From Paenibacillus gyeongsangnamensis (GTDB lineage Bacteria; Bacillota; Bacilli; Paenibacillales; NBRC-103111): a stretch of DNA of 64,000 bases. Each line of letters begins with the position of its first letter. Position 1 is the first letter of the stretch. The notes beneath the pieces were generated by a model. The model worked only from the letters and a program-made list of their open reading frames with translations. It ran no database searches and was not told the DNA's origin. Below, piece by piece: positions 8,551-17,023 of the stretch. The stretch spans positions 1 to 64,000 of the forward strand of contig NZ_JAQAGZ010000028.1 of assembly GCF_027533625.1 (NCBI RefSeq), given 5' to 3'. The position numbers and the translations under genes are program-made.

Positions 8551-9645
8551 TCAACACGGGAGCTTATTTCTATTTCGTATAAGAGCAATGATCAGCAGTA
8601 ATAAGGGTACGATCGTTTGTATGGAAAGCATGTAAAAAGGACCTGTTGTTGAGAAGAAACGCGCTAATTCCTGTAGACTGGAGGTGGACCAAATACTAAT
8701 CAATACCAGTAAAATACCTATGGGCAATACGATAAGACGATACTCGGAAATATTTAACCATTGGGCGGTTCCAAGTGTGACCGCATAAAAGAATACGGAT
8801 ATTTTTATAAAAACTCCTCCAACATAAATGGCCATCACAATCGCTTCAAGATGCTCGAAAAAATCGGCGATCCTAATATACCGAATAGCGGTTAACATGG
8901 GATAAGTTATACTGCCCGTAATATCACCTAATAATAAAAGCGGAATGATATCAAAAAGAATAAATGTAGGGACTATAAGATGCACAGCAGAGAAGCCCCA
9001 TTTTATTCCTCGATCTTGATCTTTTAAAAAGGGAAGCAAAAAAGCAATAAGCAGTAAATCACTGTAAAAGCTGCTCGAAATAATGGCCCCCTTGATGGAA
9101 GGTGTTATGCCATTTTCCATGACTGGGAACAAGTATTTTAGTCTCAAATCCGGTATAAGCAACATGATTGATATTACTAAAGCTATAAACAGAAACTGTT
9201 CAACGAGCTGCGCACACCTCGCAATGACTTCTAAACCGCCTCGAACCGCCAAAGAACAAACGAAGACCATACTTCCTAAAATAAATACCATGGGGGTTCT
9301 GTTAAGAAAAGATGAATTTATAAACTCCCCGTACTCCCTAATGATTGTGCCATTGATATGCAAATAAAATAATAAAAAAATAAATCCGAGGATTTTACCG
9401 GGTATTACACCGATGATGTGCCTGCTATATTCAACTACTGTCTGCTTAGGATACATTTTATTCAATTGATATACGAGATACACATTTAAGTATCCGATTA
9501 TGCAGGCAAGAATAGGCGATATCCAGGTATCTTGTTTGGCATGCATGGCAGTGATCGAAGGCATTTGGATGAGGCCAGAGGCCATAATCGTCGGGTGCAT
9601 CATAAGCACCATCTGAAAACCGGATATTTTACCTTTTTCAATCAA
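8551..9645 (-). CDS. GerAB-type spore germination permease (orphan)
   Basis: A 364-residue protein of the amino acid/polyamine/organocation superfamily, endospore-germination branch. It has about ten hydrophobic segments and the typical opening KGKISGFQMVLMMHPTIMAS. GerAB subunits sit in the spore inner membrane and take part in nutrient germinant recognition together with GerAA and the lipoprotein GerAC. Neither partner is present here; the flanking genes are a membrane protein and a uracil permease. It may work with GerAA/GerAC encoded elsewhere or be a relic. It starts with TTG at 9643-9645 behind GGGGTGAG; no ATG is better placed. The upstream 287 bases hold only a hairpin near 9845. Confidence 0.9.
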   Translation of the reverse strand: MIEKGKISGFQMVLMMHPTIMASGLIQMPSITAMHAKQDTWISPILACIIGYLNVYLVYQLNKMYPKQTVVEYSRHIIGVIPGKILGFIFLLFYLHINGTIIREYGEFINSSFLNRTPMVFILGSMVFVCSLAVRGGLEVIARCAQLVEQFLFIALVISIMLLIPDLRLKYLFPVMENGITPSIKGAIISSSFYSDLLLIAFLLPFLKDQDRGIKWGFSAVHLIVPTFILFDIIPLLLLGDITGSITYPMLTAIRYIRIADFFEHLEAIVMAIYVGGVFIKISVFFYAVTLGTAQWLNISEYRLIVLPIGILLVLISIWSTSSLQELARFFSTTGPFYMLSIQTIVPLLLLIIALIRNRNKLPC

Positions 9646-9844
9646 GATTTCTCACCCCGTACTTCCAAATAATTCTATAAGTATGCCCAAAAATGAAAAG
9701 AAAATCCATCAGGCGGGCGGGTGAGGGCGTGGTGCCGTTTGTTGCTCAGTGTTCGAGTTCCGGCGTTCGTAGCCCAATCCCAGCGCTTCCAGCAACGGGC
9801 TGATTTGGAAAGTGATTGAACAGGGGACTCACGAATTAAATAAG

Positions 9845-9893
9845 AGAACCTCCGATCCCGCCTTGCCGGCGGTTTTGGAGGTTCTTCTGTTCT
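9845..9893 (-). terminator. Hairpin between uracil permease and gerAB-like gene
   Basis: Perfect 9-bp arms AGAACCTCC (9845-9853) and GGAGGTTCT (9877-9885). The loop contains GC-rich repeats. It is followed by TCTGTTCTT on the plus strand and CTTATTT on the minus strand. Placed just downstream of the minus-strand permease stop, it is best read as its terminator. Confidence 0.55.
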
Positions 9894-9932
9894 TATTATT
9901 GGACTAAGCGAATTCCTGCGCAGCGTCCTTTT

Positions 9933-11216
9933 CTAATGATCCATGGACTCATTAAGAAGCCCCAGCTTCTCCAGCAGCTTGAAAAACAAGCTGAGCAGGA
10001 TGGCGACCACGGTAGCCAGGGCCATACCTTTCAAAGAGAAGCTGCCGATCGATACGGTCGCTCCGCTGATCCCGATGACGAGCACAATGGTAGTAAGTGT
10101 GAGGTTGCTGGCTTTGGAATAATCGACCTTCGTCTCCACGAGCATCCGGATTCCCGAGGCTGCAATAACACCGAACAGCAGAAGCGATACGCCTCCCATG
10201 ACCGGGGTCGGAATCGTTGTGATCAAAGCCGCGAGCTTGCCGAAAAAGGATAAGACGATGGCGATGACCGCCGCTCCCCCGATGACCCATACGGAGTAAA
10301 CGCGGCTGATGGCCATGACGCCGATATTTTCTCCGTACGTGGTGTTGGGTGTCGATCCCAGGAAGCCAGACAAAATCGTAGATATCCCGTTGCCCATCAA
10401 CGAGCGGTTCAGACCCGGATCCCGGGACAAATCTTTGCCGACGATGTTGCCCGTCACGATCAGATGACCGATATGCTCCGCGATGACGACAAGAGCGGCC
10501 GGAGCGATGATGGCGATCGCCGAAAAACTGAACTCAGGCCGGTAGAAGACGGGCATGGAGAGGAATGGAGCCTTCGCGACCGGCTCATAGTTCAAGTAGC
10601 CTAAGGCAAAGGCCAATACATAACCGCAGACAATCCCTACAAGGATAGGGATAATCTTGAGAAAGCCGCGGAATACGACCGAGCCGATCACCGTGATGAG
10701 CAGCGTCGCAGAGGAAATCGCTATGACTTCAAAGTTCGGCTTCCAGTCCGCTCCCGCGGCAGCCGGCTTGATGAAGCCCGCCATCTCGGCAGCGACCGGC
10801 ACAAGCTCCAGTCCGATCACAGCGACAATAGCACCCATGGCGGCCGGCGGAAAGACGACATCCAACCAGCGGGTCCCCGCAAAATGGATGATGAGGCCGA
10901 CGAGTGCAAAGATGACACCCGAAACGATAAATCCGCCTAGCGCAGCCTCGTAGGATTGGCCGCCTGCCAGGACGGCGAAAACAGGGGACAAGAAGGCGAA
11001 GCTGGAGCCGAGGTAAGCTGGGATTTTGCCCTTGCAAATGAGCAAGTACAGCAGCGTGCCGATTCCGTTCATGAGCAATATGGTGGCAGGATCTACCTTG
11101 AACAGCACAGGTACGAGCACGGTCGAGCCGAACATTGCGAACAGGTGCTGCAGGCTTAAAAAAAGACTTTTGACTAACGGGGGACGTTCGTCCACTTGGA
11201 TGACTTCTTGCTGCAC
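9933..11216 (-). CDS. uraA: Uracil permease (NCS2 family)
   Basis: A 427-residue nucleobase:cation symporter of the NCS2 family with about 14 hydrophobic segments. Characteristic segments are QHLFAMFGSTVLVP at the first helix, PAYLGSSFAFLSP at the first half-helix, VIAEHIGHLIVTG with the substrate-coordinating Glu, and LGSTPNTTYGENIGVMAI. These fit UraA/PyrP rather than xanthine permeases. It imports uracil across the cytoplasmic membrane. The start is GTG at 11214-11216 (GTG CAG CAA GAA), preceded by GAAGGAG nine bases upstream. No pyrimidine genes are adjacent. A strong minus-strand terminator hairpin lies about 80 bases upstream of the start and could act as an attenuator, but no PyrR-binding sequence was recognised. 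Confidence 0.92.
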   Translation of the reverse strand: MQQEVIQVDERPPLVKSLFLSLQHLFAMFGSTVLVPVLFKVDPATILLMNGIGTLLYLLICKGKIPAYLGSSFAFLSPVFAVLAGGQSYEAALGGFIVSGVIFALVGLIIHFAGTRWLDVVFPPAAMGAIVAVIGLELVPVAAEMAGFIKPAAAGADWKPNFEVIAISSATLLITVIGSVVFRGFLKIIPILVGIVCGYVLAFALGYLNYEPVAKAPFLSMPVFYRPEFSFSAIAIIAPAALVVIAEHIGHLIVTGNIVGKDLSRDPGLNRSLMGNGISTILSGFLGSTPNTTYGENIGVMAISRVYSVWVIGGAAVIAIVLSFFGKLAALITTIPTPVMGGVSLLLFGVIAASGIRMLVETKVDYSKASNLTLTTIVLVIGISGATVSIGSFSLKGMALATVVAILLSLFFKLLEKLGLLNESMDH

Positions 11217-11296
11217 TTCCGATCTACTCCTTCGGTATTCAAACTGAAAACATCTTGTTTATCTTATCAGATCTCGGTCAGTTTGCCAGCTTTTTC

Positions 11297-11331
11297 ACAA
11301 AAAAAAGCTTCTGCCGATCAGGCAGAAGCTT
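11297..11331 (-). terminator. Strong terminator/attenuator hairpin upstream of uraA
   Basis: Perfect 11-bp stem AAGCTTCTGCC (11305-11315) / GGCAGAAGCTT (11321-11331) with a 5-base loop. On the minus strand it is followed by a run of eight T. It lies between the decayed kinase remnant and uraA. It may end upstream minus-strand transcripts or attenuate uraA; sequence alone does not decide. Confidence 0.8.
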
Positions 11332-11401
11332 GGGTAAGAGAGCTCACGAGCCTGATTCGTGATTCAATCGCCCATGTTGTATTCCGTAAATTAGTCGGAG
11401 C

Positions 11402-11640
11402 ACGCGTCACAGACTGGCTCTGGAGCTCGAACTCCTTGTCCCAACTTTCTGCCGACAGCGCTCCACGCCTTTTCTGAAATACCCTAACGCCATATCATAG
11501 GCGGAAGAGGCCTTGGCCCGGTTTCCCGCATCCAAATTCAACCTAACGAGCTGTAGGATCTCCTGTTCGTCCGCTATTCTTTCCGAGCCCGATTAAGATG
11601 GTTGACTACATCAAACGAGTTCTCTCCATACCTATCATCC
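11402..11640 (-). pseudogene. Remnant of a serine/threonine kinase-ATPase-sensor kinase (interior fragment, two frameshifts)
   Basis: Three consecutive minus-strand frames read as one protein: FDVVNHLNRARKE, then RIADEQEILQLVRLNLDAGN followed by RAKASSAYDMALGYFRKGVER, then LSAESWDKEFELQSQSV. This order of segments (hLN-A, LNL-AG-KAK-S-AY-AAL-YF--G, L----W-----L) is the helical repeat region behind the AAA-type ATPase domain of the very large Ser/Thr kinase/ATPase/histidine kinase proteins common in Paenibacillus. Frame changes occur near 11558 and 11462. The kinase and ATPase parts are absent. It is dead debris in the 500-base gap between uraA and the DeoR gene. Confidence 0.55.
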
Positions 11641-11720
11641 TTTCCGTATAATCATCTGCCTAATCGGATATGGATGACCTGTTACGATTCATCGTTGATC
11701 TGACTATAGATCAGCTTCTC

Positions 11721-12509
11721 TTATCCAAAATCCGGCGCAGAATCGCCGACAAGTACGTTTACCCCAAGGGACTCGATGGCGTCGATCCATTCTTTCGGAC
11801 AGCCGGAGTCGGTAACGACCATGGAGATTTCTTGAAGCCGGGCGATACGCGCAAACGTCGTAATGCCAAACTTCGAGTGATCGCATACGAGAATCGCTTC
11901 TTCCGACCGTTGGATCATGCTTTGCGAGACCGTCACTTCTTCAAGTTGATAGTCCGTAATGCCATCAGCCAGTGAGATGCCGCCAGCGGAAATAAAAGCT
12001 TTGTTTACCTTGAACTGATCCAGCAATTGATGCGTGATGGCTCCCGTAGCCGCTTGATACCGGGCATTCACTTCCCCACCCGCAAAAATGATCTTCCCCC
12101 GGAATATTTCCAAGGCAAGGGTAAGGATCGGAATGGAGTGGGTGATGATCGTCACGTCCGGGCGATCCTTGAGATGGCGCAAAATTTCAATTGTGGTAGT
12201 GCCATTGTCCAGCATAATCGTCTCGCCGTCTTTGACCAGGCTGGCGGCCAGTCTCCCTATGGCGGCTTTCTCTTCCCGCTTCATCTGTGACCGTTTCGGA
12301 AAAGGCGGCTCGATGTGATCGAAGCTTGCCTTCACCGCTCCACCGTACACCTTCCGCAGCTTGCTCTCCTTCTCCAGTCGGTCGAGATCTCTACGTATCG
12401 TTTCCGTCGATACATTCAGATGCTCCGCGAGGAGATGGACCTTGACTTTTCCTTCCATTTCCAACTGATCTAGGATGGTTTTCTTGCGATCCTCATAGGT
12501 CAAAGACAT
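11721..12509 (-). CDS. DeoR/GlpR-family transcriptional regulator
   Basis: A 262-residue DeoR-type repressor. The N-terminal winged helix has the family signature: DRKKTILDQLEMEGKVKV, then LAEHLNVSTETIRRDLDRLE, KLRKVYGGAV (about 5-65). The C-terminal sugar-phosphate-binding fold carries DNGTTTIEI, IIFAGGEVNARYQAATG and DHSKFG. Such proteins repress operons and are relieved by a phosphorylated sugar or polyol. ATG 12507-12509 is preferred over an in-frame TTG at 12527, because the SD GGGAGG overlaps that TTG. It is divergent from the metallophosphoesterase gene; AAACAAC/GTTGTTT repeats in the shared 230-bp region are candidate operators. Confidence 0.9.
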   Translation of the reverse strand: MSLTYEDRKKTILDQLEMEGKVKVHLLAEHLNVSTETIRRDLDRLEKESKLRKVYGGAVKASFDHIEPPFPKRSQMKREEKAAIGRLAASLVKDGETIMLDNGTTTIEILRHLKDRPDVTIITHSIPILTLALEIFRGKIIFAGGEVNARYQAATGAITHQLLDQFKVNKAFISAGGISLADGITDYQLEEVTVSQSMIQRSEEAILVCDHSKFGITTFARIARLQEISMVVTDSGCPKEWIDAIESLGVNVLVGDSAPDFG

Positions 12510-12626
12510 CTTATTAAAGCCTCCCAATGTGACCGATGATTAGGTATGCTGAGGTTTGTTGTTGTTTTTAACAGTATAAAAGATCGCAAAATTCATGTCA
12601 ATGAAGGTATGTATGTATAATATAGA

Positions 12627-12655
12627 TTGACAGGTAACCAGATCGGCTATACAAT
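12627..12655 (+). promoter_or_regulatory. SigA-type promoter for the phosphoesterase operon
   Basis: TTGACA at 12627-12632, exactly 17 bases, then TACAAT at 12650-12655. It lies about 90 bases before the phosphoesterase start. Confidence 0.75.
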
Positions 12656-12683
12656 AGTCGGGAATCAACATAATTTTTTAATA

Positions 12684-12711
12684 AAACAACATGAAACAAC
12701 ATGTATACAAC
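12684..12711. promoter_or_regulatory. Candidate DeoR operator repeats
   Basis: Tandem AAACAACATG at 12684-12693 and 12694-12703 (10-bp period, one helical turn), followed by TATACAAC. The inverse motif GTTGTTGTTT occurs at about 12556-12566 on the DeoR side. Tandem short repeats flanking a divergent promoter suit DeoR-family operators, but binding is inferred only. Confidence 0.45.
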
Positions 12712-12742
12712 GAAATCTATTTATGGAAAGGGAATGGTCCTG

Positions 12743-13681
12743 ATGAAATCTTCTCTTGCTTTCCGCAGTGATGGAACATTTACGATTGTACAGTTTACTG
12801 ATATTCACTGGCAAGACGGCGGCCCGAAGGATCAGCAATCCCGTCAATTAATGGCGTCCGTTCTGGATTCAGAGAAGCCTGATCTCGTCGTGTATACGGG
12901 CGATATCATCTACACGGGCCGTACGTCCCTCGGGGAGCCGGTTTGCGAATTTCCCGGGCGGGCTTTTCTGGAAGCCGTTGAATCTGCAGAAGCGCGGGGA
13001 ATTCCTTGGTCGTTTGTCTTCGGCAACCATGACACGGAGCTGGGGATAACGAGAGGGGAGCTGATGGATGTGGCGCTTAGCCAAGACCATTGCACAGTCC
13101 CTGCCGAAGCTGAGGAACGTTACGGGGTGGGAAACTATCGGCTTCAAATTGCAGCCACTGACGGGACGCCTGCCGCGGTGCTCTATTTCTTTGACTCGGG
13201 CAATCTTTCACGGGTCCCTGGCGTGAAAGGCTACGACTGGATTCACCCGGATCAGATCGGCTGGTACATAAGCCAATCCGCAGAGGTTAACAGATCCTTG
13301 ACGGCAGCCAAGCTTCCGGCGCTGGCGTTCTTTCACATCCCGCTGCCGGAATACAAGGAAGTATGGGCGGGGGGGAACTGCCGCGGCCACCAATTCGAGG
13401 AAATATGCTGCGCCCAAGTGAATGGTGGACTTTTCGCTGCGCTGTTGGAAACCGGGGACGTGATGGGCACGTTTGCAGGGCATGATCATGTCAACGACTA
13501 CTGGGGTGAGCTGCATGGCATCCGTCTTTGCTACGGCCGGGCCACAGGTTATAACACTTACGGACGGGAAGGCTTTCAACGGGGCGCGCGCGTTATCCGT
13601 CTATGGCAGGGTGTCCGCGATTTTGAAACCTGGCTGCGTCTTGCCGACGGATCCAGGGTCATCCAAGCGGCAACGCAGTGA
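12743..13681 (+). CDS. Calcineurin-like metallophosphoesterase
   Basis: A 312-residue phosphoesterase. The binuclear metal centre is complete: FTDIHW (D, H), YTGDIIY (D), VFGNHDTE (N, H), a later FFHIPLPEY histidine and FAGHDHVND (GHDH). The sequence resembles the Dcr2/Sia1-like phosphohydrolase group. There is no signal peptide, so it is cytosolic. The substrate is unknown; the neighbouring DeoR regulator suggests a phosphorylated metabolite. ATG 12743 is chosen because AAAGGGA (12727-12733) is about ten bases upstream; in-frame ATGs at 12701 and 12734 are less well served. It begins an operon with an EamA transporter and a phosphodiesterase. Confidence 0.85.
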   Translation: MKSSLAFRSDGTFTIVQFTDIHWQDGGPKDQQSRQLMASVLDSEKPDLVVYTGDIIYTGRTSLGEPVCEFPGRAFLEAVESAEARGIPWSFVFGNHDTELGITRGELMDVALSQDHCTVPAEAEERYGVGNYRLQIAATDGTPAAVLYFFDSGNLSRVPGVKGYDWIHPDQIGWYISQSAEVNRSLTAAKLPALAFFHIPLPEYKEVWAGGNCRGHQFEEICCAQVNGGLFAALLETGDVMGTFAGHDHVNDYWGELHGIRLCYGRATGYNTYGREGFQRGARVIRLWQGVRDFETWLRLADGSRVIQAATQ

Positions 13682-13714
13682 AACATATGATATCGCAGGG
13701 AGCGCTGCATACAT

Positions 13715-14572
13715 ATGATTTTATCCATTCTGCTTGTTCTTGCCTCCGGTTTCACGCATGCCGTCTGGAGCTTGTTTGCCAAACGCAGCGGGAATAAAGC
13801 CGTCTTTCTCTGGTCCATCATGATCCTGACCACGATTATACTCTTTCCACAGTTTATCATCGAAATGCTAAGCGTACGTTTATCTTTGCCTGCTTGGGGT
13901 CTGCTGGCTTTGTCCGCGCTGCTGCAAGCAGCTTATGCCCTGATGCTGACCTTTGCTTACCGCATGGGCGATTTATCTCAGGTGTATCCTATCATGCGGG
14001 GCACCAGCACCCTGCAGATTCCATTGGTCGGCGTGCTGCTACTTCACGAATCCTTGACACTCTTCGGATGGCTCGGCCTTTGTTGCATGATCTTTGGTTT
14101 CCTTCTCCTCAGCGGCATCTTCTTGCACAGGGGAGCGAGTCAGGCCGTCTTCGGGGAGCTAAAGCCATTCCTTATGGCATTTTGCATAGGCCTTTGCACC
14201 ACCTGCTACGTCTTCGTGGATAAGCTGAATCTACAGCACATTTCAACTTGGTCCTTGCTGGAGGTTACGAATATCGGGTTTGTTGCGGGCTTGACGCCTC
14301 TTGTATTGACTTCCGGGCATCTGAGGGCGGAGTGGAATCTGAATAAGAAGACCATTTTACTCGGCACGGTGCTGAATCCCGGTTCGTACTTATTGTTTCT
14401 GTTTGCGATGAAGGAGGCTCCTGTAGCGCTGATTGCGCCGCTTCGGGAATGCGGAACGGTCTTTGCCACACTGCTTGGAATCTACGTGCTGAACGAGGGG
14501 CATGGCCGGCTGCGAATTTGCTGCTCGATCCTAATCGCCATGGGAATTGTCCTGATCGGTCTATTGGGATAG
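13715..14572 (+). CDS. EamA/DMT-family transporter
   Basis: A 285-residue, ten-helix drug/metabolite transporter with two EamA repeats (about 3-135 and 148-284). Typical features are VWSLFAKRSGNKAVFLWS in the first repeat, AYRMGDLSQVYPIMRGTS at the end of helix 3-4, and PVALIAPLRECGTVFATLLG in the second. It should export or exchange a small metabolite. It lies 33 bases after the phosphoesterase, with AGGGAGCG as SD, and 59 bases before the next enzyme. The context hints that it moves the dephosphorylated product or its precursor, which is inference. Confidence 0.88.
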   Translation: MILSILLVLASGFTHAVWSLFAKRSGNKAVFLWSIMILTTIILFPQFIIEMLSVRLSLPAWGLLALSALLQAAYALMLTFAYRMGDLSQVYPIMRGTSTLQIPLVGVLLLHESLTLFGWLGLCCMIFGFLLLSGIFLHRGASQAVFGELKPFLMAFCIGLCTTCYVFVDKLNLQHISTWSLLEVTNIGFVAGLTPLVLTSGHLRAEWNLNKKTILLGTVLNPGSYLLFLFAMKEAPVALIAPLRECGTVFATLLGIYVLNEGHGRLRICCSILIAMGIVLIGLLG

Positions 14573-14631
14573 GGAAGTTATAGGATTAGAGGGGGAACTC
14601 ATAACATAGATAACAGCAAGGAGGACATTTC

Positions 14632-15459
14632 ATGGAAACCATTAACCGTGTAATTATTATAGGTTGGGACGGGGCAGGTAATTTTGTCAAGGACGCGAAT
14701 ACGCCGAATCTGGACCGATTAGTGTACAGCGGGGCGTTCACACTCGACGCCCAAACGGCTTCGCCAACGATCAGCGCACAATGCTGGGGCTCGCTGCTGC
14801 ACGGTGTCAGCCCGGAAAAACACGGTTTGACCAACGATAAGGCCGGTGAGGAAACTTATCCGGACGATTCGCCGTACCCTTCCATTTTTCGAGTGGCCCG
14901 GGAAGCCTTTCCCGATGCGAAACTGGCGGCGTTCTGCGCCTGGAATCCGATCAATCACGGCATCATTGAATCGTTAATCGACGTTCATAAGCTATCGCTG
15001 AAGGACCGCGAACTGGCGCAGGCGGCGGCCGCTTACATCCGCGAGAACCCGGACGTGAAGCTAATGTTTGTCGCGCTGGACTTGCCTGACTCGGCGGGTC
15101 ATCGGGTTGGTTATAATACGATCGGACAACTTCAGGCAATCGAAGAAACGGACGCGAATACGGGATATATTTTGGATGCGTTGGAAGAAATGGACTTGCT
15201 GAAAGACAGCCTCGTCATCGTCGTGTCCGACCATGGCGGCGGCGGCGAGCATCCTGAGCAGCATGGCAGCGATCACCCTCTCGACAAAACGATCTTTTGG
15301 GCATGCGCTGGACCTGGGGTTATCCCCCAAATGGGCATACCGGACCGCATATCCATTGCCGATACGGCTGCCGTCGTTGCTTATGCACTTGGACTCGAAG
15401 CGCCCGCTGTGTGGGAAGCGATGCTGCCGAAGGGACTTTTTGCTGGGAATAGCCAGTAA
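14632..15459 (+). CDS. Alkaline-phosphatase-fold phosphodiesterase/nucleotide pyrophosphatase-like protein
   Basis: A 275-residue enzyme of the type I phosphodiesterase/nucleotide pyrophosphatase group. The metal site is visible: the N-terminal IIGWDGAG aspartate, a nucleophile Thr in QTASPTISAQCWGSLLHG, ALDLPDSAGHRVG (D, H) and VSDHGGGGEHPEQHGSDHP (D, H and the last H). No signal peptide is seen, unlike secreted relatives. It starts at ATG 14632 behind AAGGAGG. As third gene of the DeoR-linked operon it may hydrolyse a phosphodiester, with the first gene removing the remaining phosphate; this order is a hypothesis. Confidence 0.82.
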   Translation: METINRVIIIGWDGAGNFVKDANTPNLDRLVYSGAFTLDAQTASPTISAQCWGSLLHGVSPEKHGLTNDKAGEETYPDDSPYPSIFRVAREAFPDAKLAAFCAWNPINHGIIESLIDVHKLSLKDRELAQAAAAYIRENPDVKLMFVALDLPDSAGHRVGYNTIGQLQAIEETDANTGYILDALEEMDLLKDSLVIVVSDHGGGGEHPEQHGSDHPLDKTIFWACAGPGVIPQMGIPDRISIADTAAVVAYALGLEAPAVWEAMLPKGLFAGNSQ

Positions 15460-15613
15460 GACACCTAGATCTCTAGGATCTCATTAGTATGGGTACAACT
15501 CGTTTGAACAAGGCGATCGAATCGTTCAGCCTTAGAGACAGGTTAAAAATGTGCAACGAAAGCAGTTTAATCTAAATATTTTCTTCCATTTTTTGATTAT
15601 AATGATTTTCATG

Positions 15614-15659
15614 AAAAGCCGGATCATTCAGGTGTGGTTGCCTGTAGGATTCGGCTTTT
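15614..15659 (+). terminator. Long hairpin after the phosphoesterase operon
   Basis: A 19-base arm at 15614-15632 pairs with 15641-15659 with three mismatches, ending in GGCTTTT. It probably ends the phosphoesterase operon. The rest of 15460-15791 holds no supported gene. Two short SD-led frames (ATG 15740 and ATG 15778) end after 13 and 20 codons. Confidence 0.55.
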
Positions 15660-15791
15660 GCAGTAAGCAGTTAGCGGAGGGATGCCCTAATCTTATATAT
15701 AGAAACGAACAAATTTGATAAAATGGAGGGGGATCAATAATGCGTACCAGTATGCTCATATTCAAGGGGGCAGAGATATGAAACTCACAAG

Positions 15792-17009
15792 GTGCTTCCG
15801 AATCATCATAGGTTTCAGCGAAGCATACGAAACAAATTGATTGCTACCTTAATTTTACTCGTTTCAATTCCTCTCGCCGTGATCACCTTGTTTGCTGCGG
15901 AGAATACAAGAACGTCCGTTGAAACGGAAGTAATCGATTCTAACTTGTCCAAAATTAAATGGACGGGCGGTTATTTGGAGGAACGATTCGATCAAATAAA
16001 TAATATCGTTTACACATTGCTCATTAATGAAAGCTATAATGATTACTTGAAGAAAATGGAAGATTCAAACCCTTCTATCGCATTTAATGCACAAAAGGGG
16101 TTAATGAACACCATCACCTCCATTTTTTATTCCAACGTCAATTATTTATCGGATATCCAGATGTATCTGAACGAACCCAACAAGTACATTCTGGTAAGCG
16201 GCAGTAATATCGAGGTCACTTCACCGCAGCATATTCCCGATCCATTCGAAAGTTTTCTCTCCACGAAGGATGATTTTATGATTAGCAACGGGAGCAGCGG
16301 TCAATCTTTTTTTCTATTACGGAGTATAAACCGTTTCGAAGACCGTGCTAGATTAGGCGGCATTTCCCTTGAAATTAATTGGGACAAAATGGATAGTACG
16401 TTGAATTTATTGAGTCCGGGGAATGAACAAGCCGTATTTATTGCAAATGAAAAAGGGGACATTTTGTATCAGCTCGGGGGAGGCCCGTCCTTAAAGACTT
16501 CCATTGGAGACTTTCATCAACCCATCGATTCCGGCTCGGGTTACTATCACACGAAAGATCATTATATCTTTTATAGCACGATTCAGCCTTGGAATTTGAA
16601 GCTTTTCAAAGTGATACCCAACAGTTTTATTAATGACAGCGCCAAACGTACTTGGAGCTACGGGATCGTTGTCGGCATCATTTCAATCGCCATATCGATT
16701 CTCATCGCGGTTATCGTCGCCTGGAAAACGGCAAACCCCATTGTAAAATTGGCAAGATCCATGCAAGGGTTTATGCCGCCGAAAGAAGACGAGACGCTGG
16801 TCATTACACACAAAGATGAAATTGGACTGCTCGAAACGCGTTATTATAATATGTCCACCCGGTTAAAGGAGTATATCAAGACGGAATACAGTATGAATCT
16901 TGAGAAACGAACCGCCCAATTGAAAGCACTGCAAGCCCAAGTCAATCCGCATTTCTTGCAAAATACGCTTCAATTAATCGGCAGTTTTCACAGGTACTTC
17001 CTCAGCTAG
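15792..17009 (+). pseudogene. YesM-type sensor histidine kinase, truncated after the H-box
   Basis: A 405-residue remainder of a sugar-sensing kinase of about 580-600 residues. It keeps the first membrane helix (NKLIATLILLVSIPLAVITL), a large extracytoplasmic dCache-like sensor, the second helix (YGIVVGIISIAISILIAVIV), HAMP, and the His-kinase motif QVNPHFLQNTLQLIGS. The frame then stops, and the sequence at about 16985-17010 turns into an ABC permease. The HATPase domain is gone, so it cannot autophosphorylate. The start is also doubtful: GTG 15792 has a weak SD, while a good SD serves ATG 15778 in another frame that ends in 20 codons. No YesN-type response regulator follows. Confidence 0.85.
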
Positions 17010-17023
17010 CCGTAAAGACCGGA

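Noticed and set aside
9936..11159. Several long frames on the plus strand and in other frames opposite the uracil permease
   Set aside because: The minus-strand permease has full family motifs and an SD; the opposite frames are Arg/Gly-rich shadows with no recognisable protein.
11332..11400. PyrR-binding site or purine/pyrimidine riboswitch in the uraA leader
   Set aside because: Apart from the terminator hairpin, no PyrR consensus or conserved riboswitch core could be made out.
15592..15603. TATAAT near 15598 as a promoter for the kinase gene
   Set aside because: There is no acceptable -35 at 16-18 bases, and it lies inside the arm region leading to the long hairpin.
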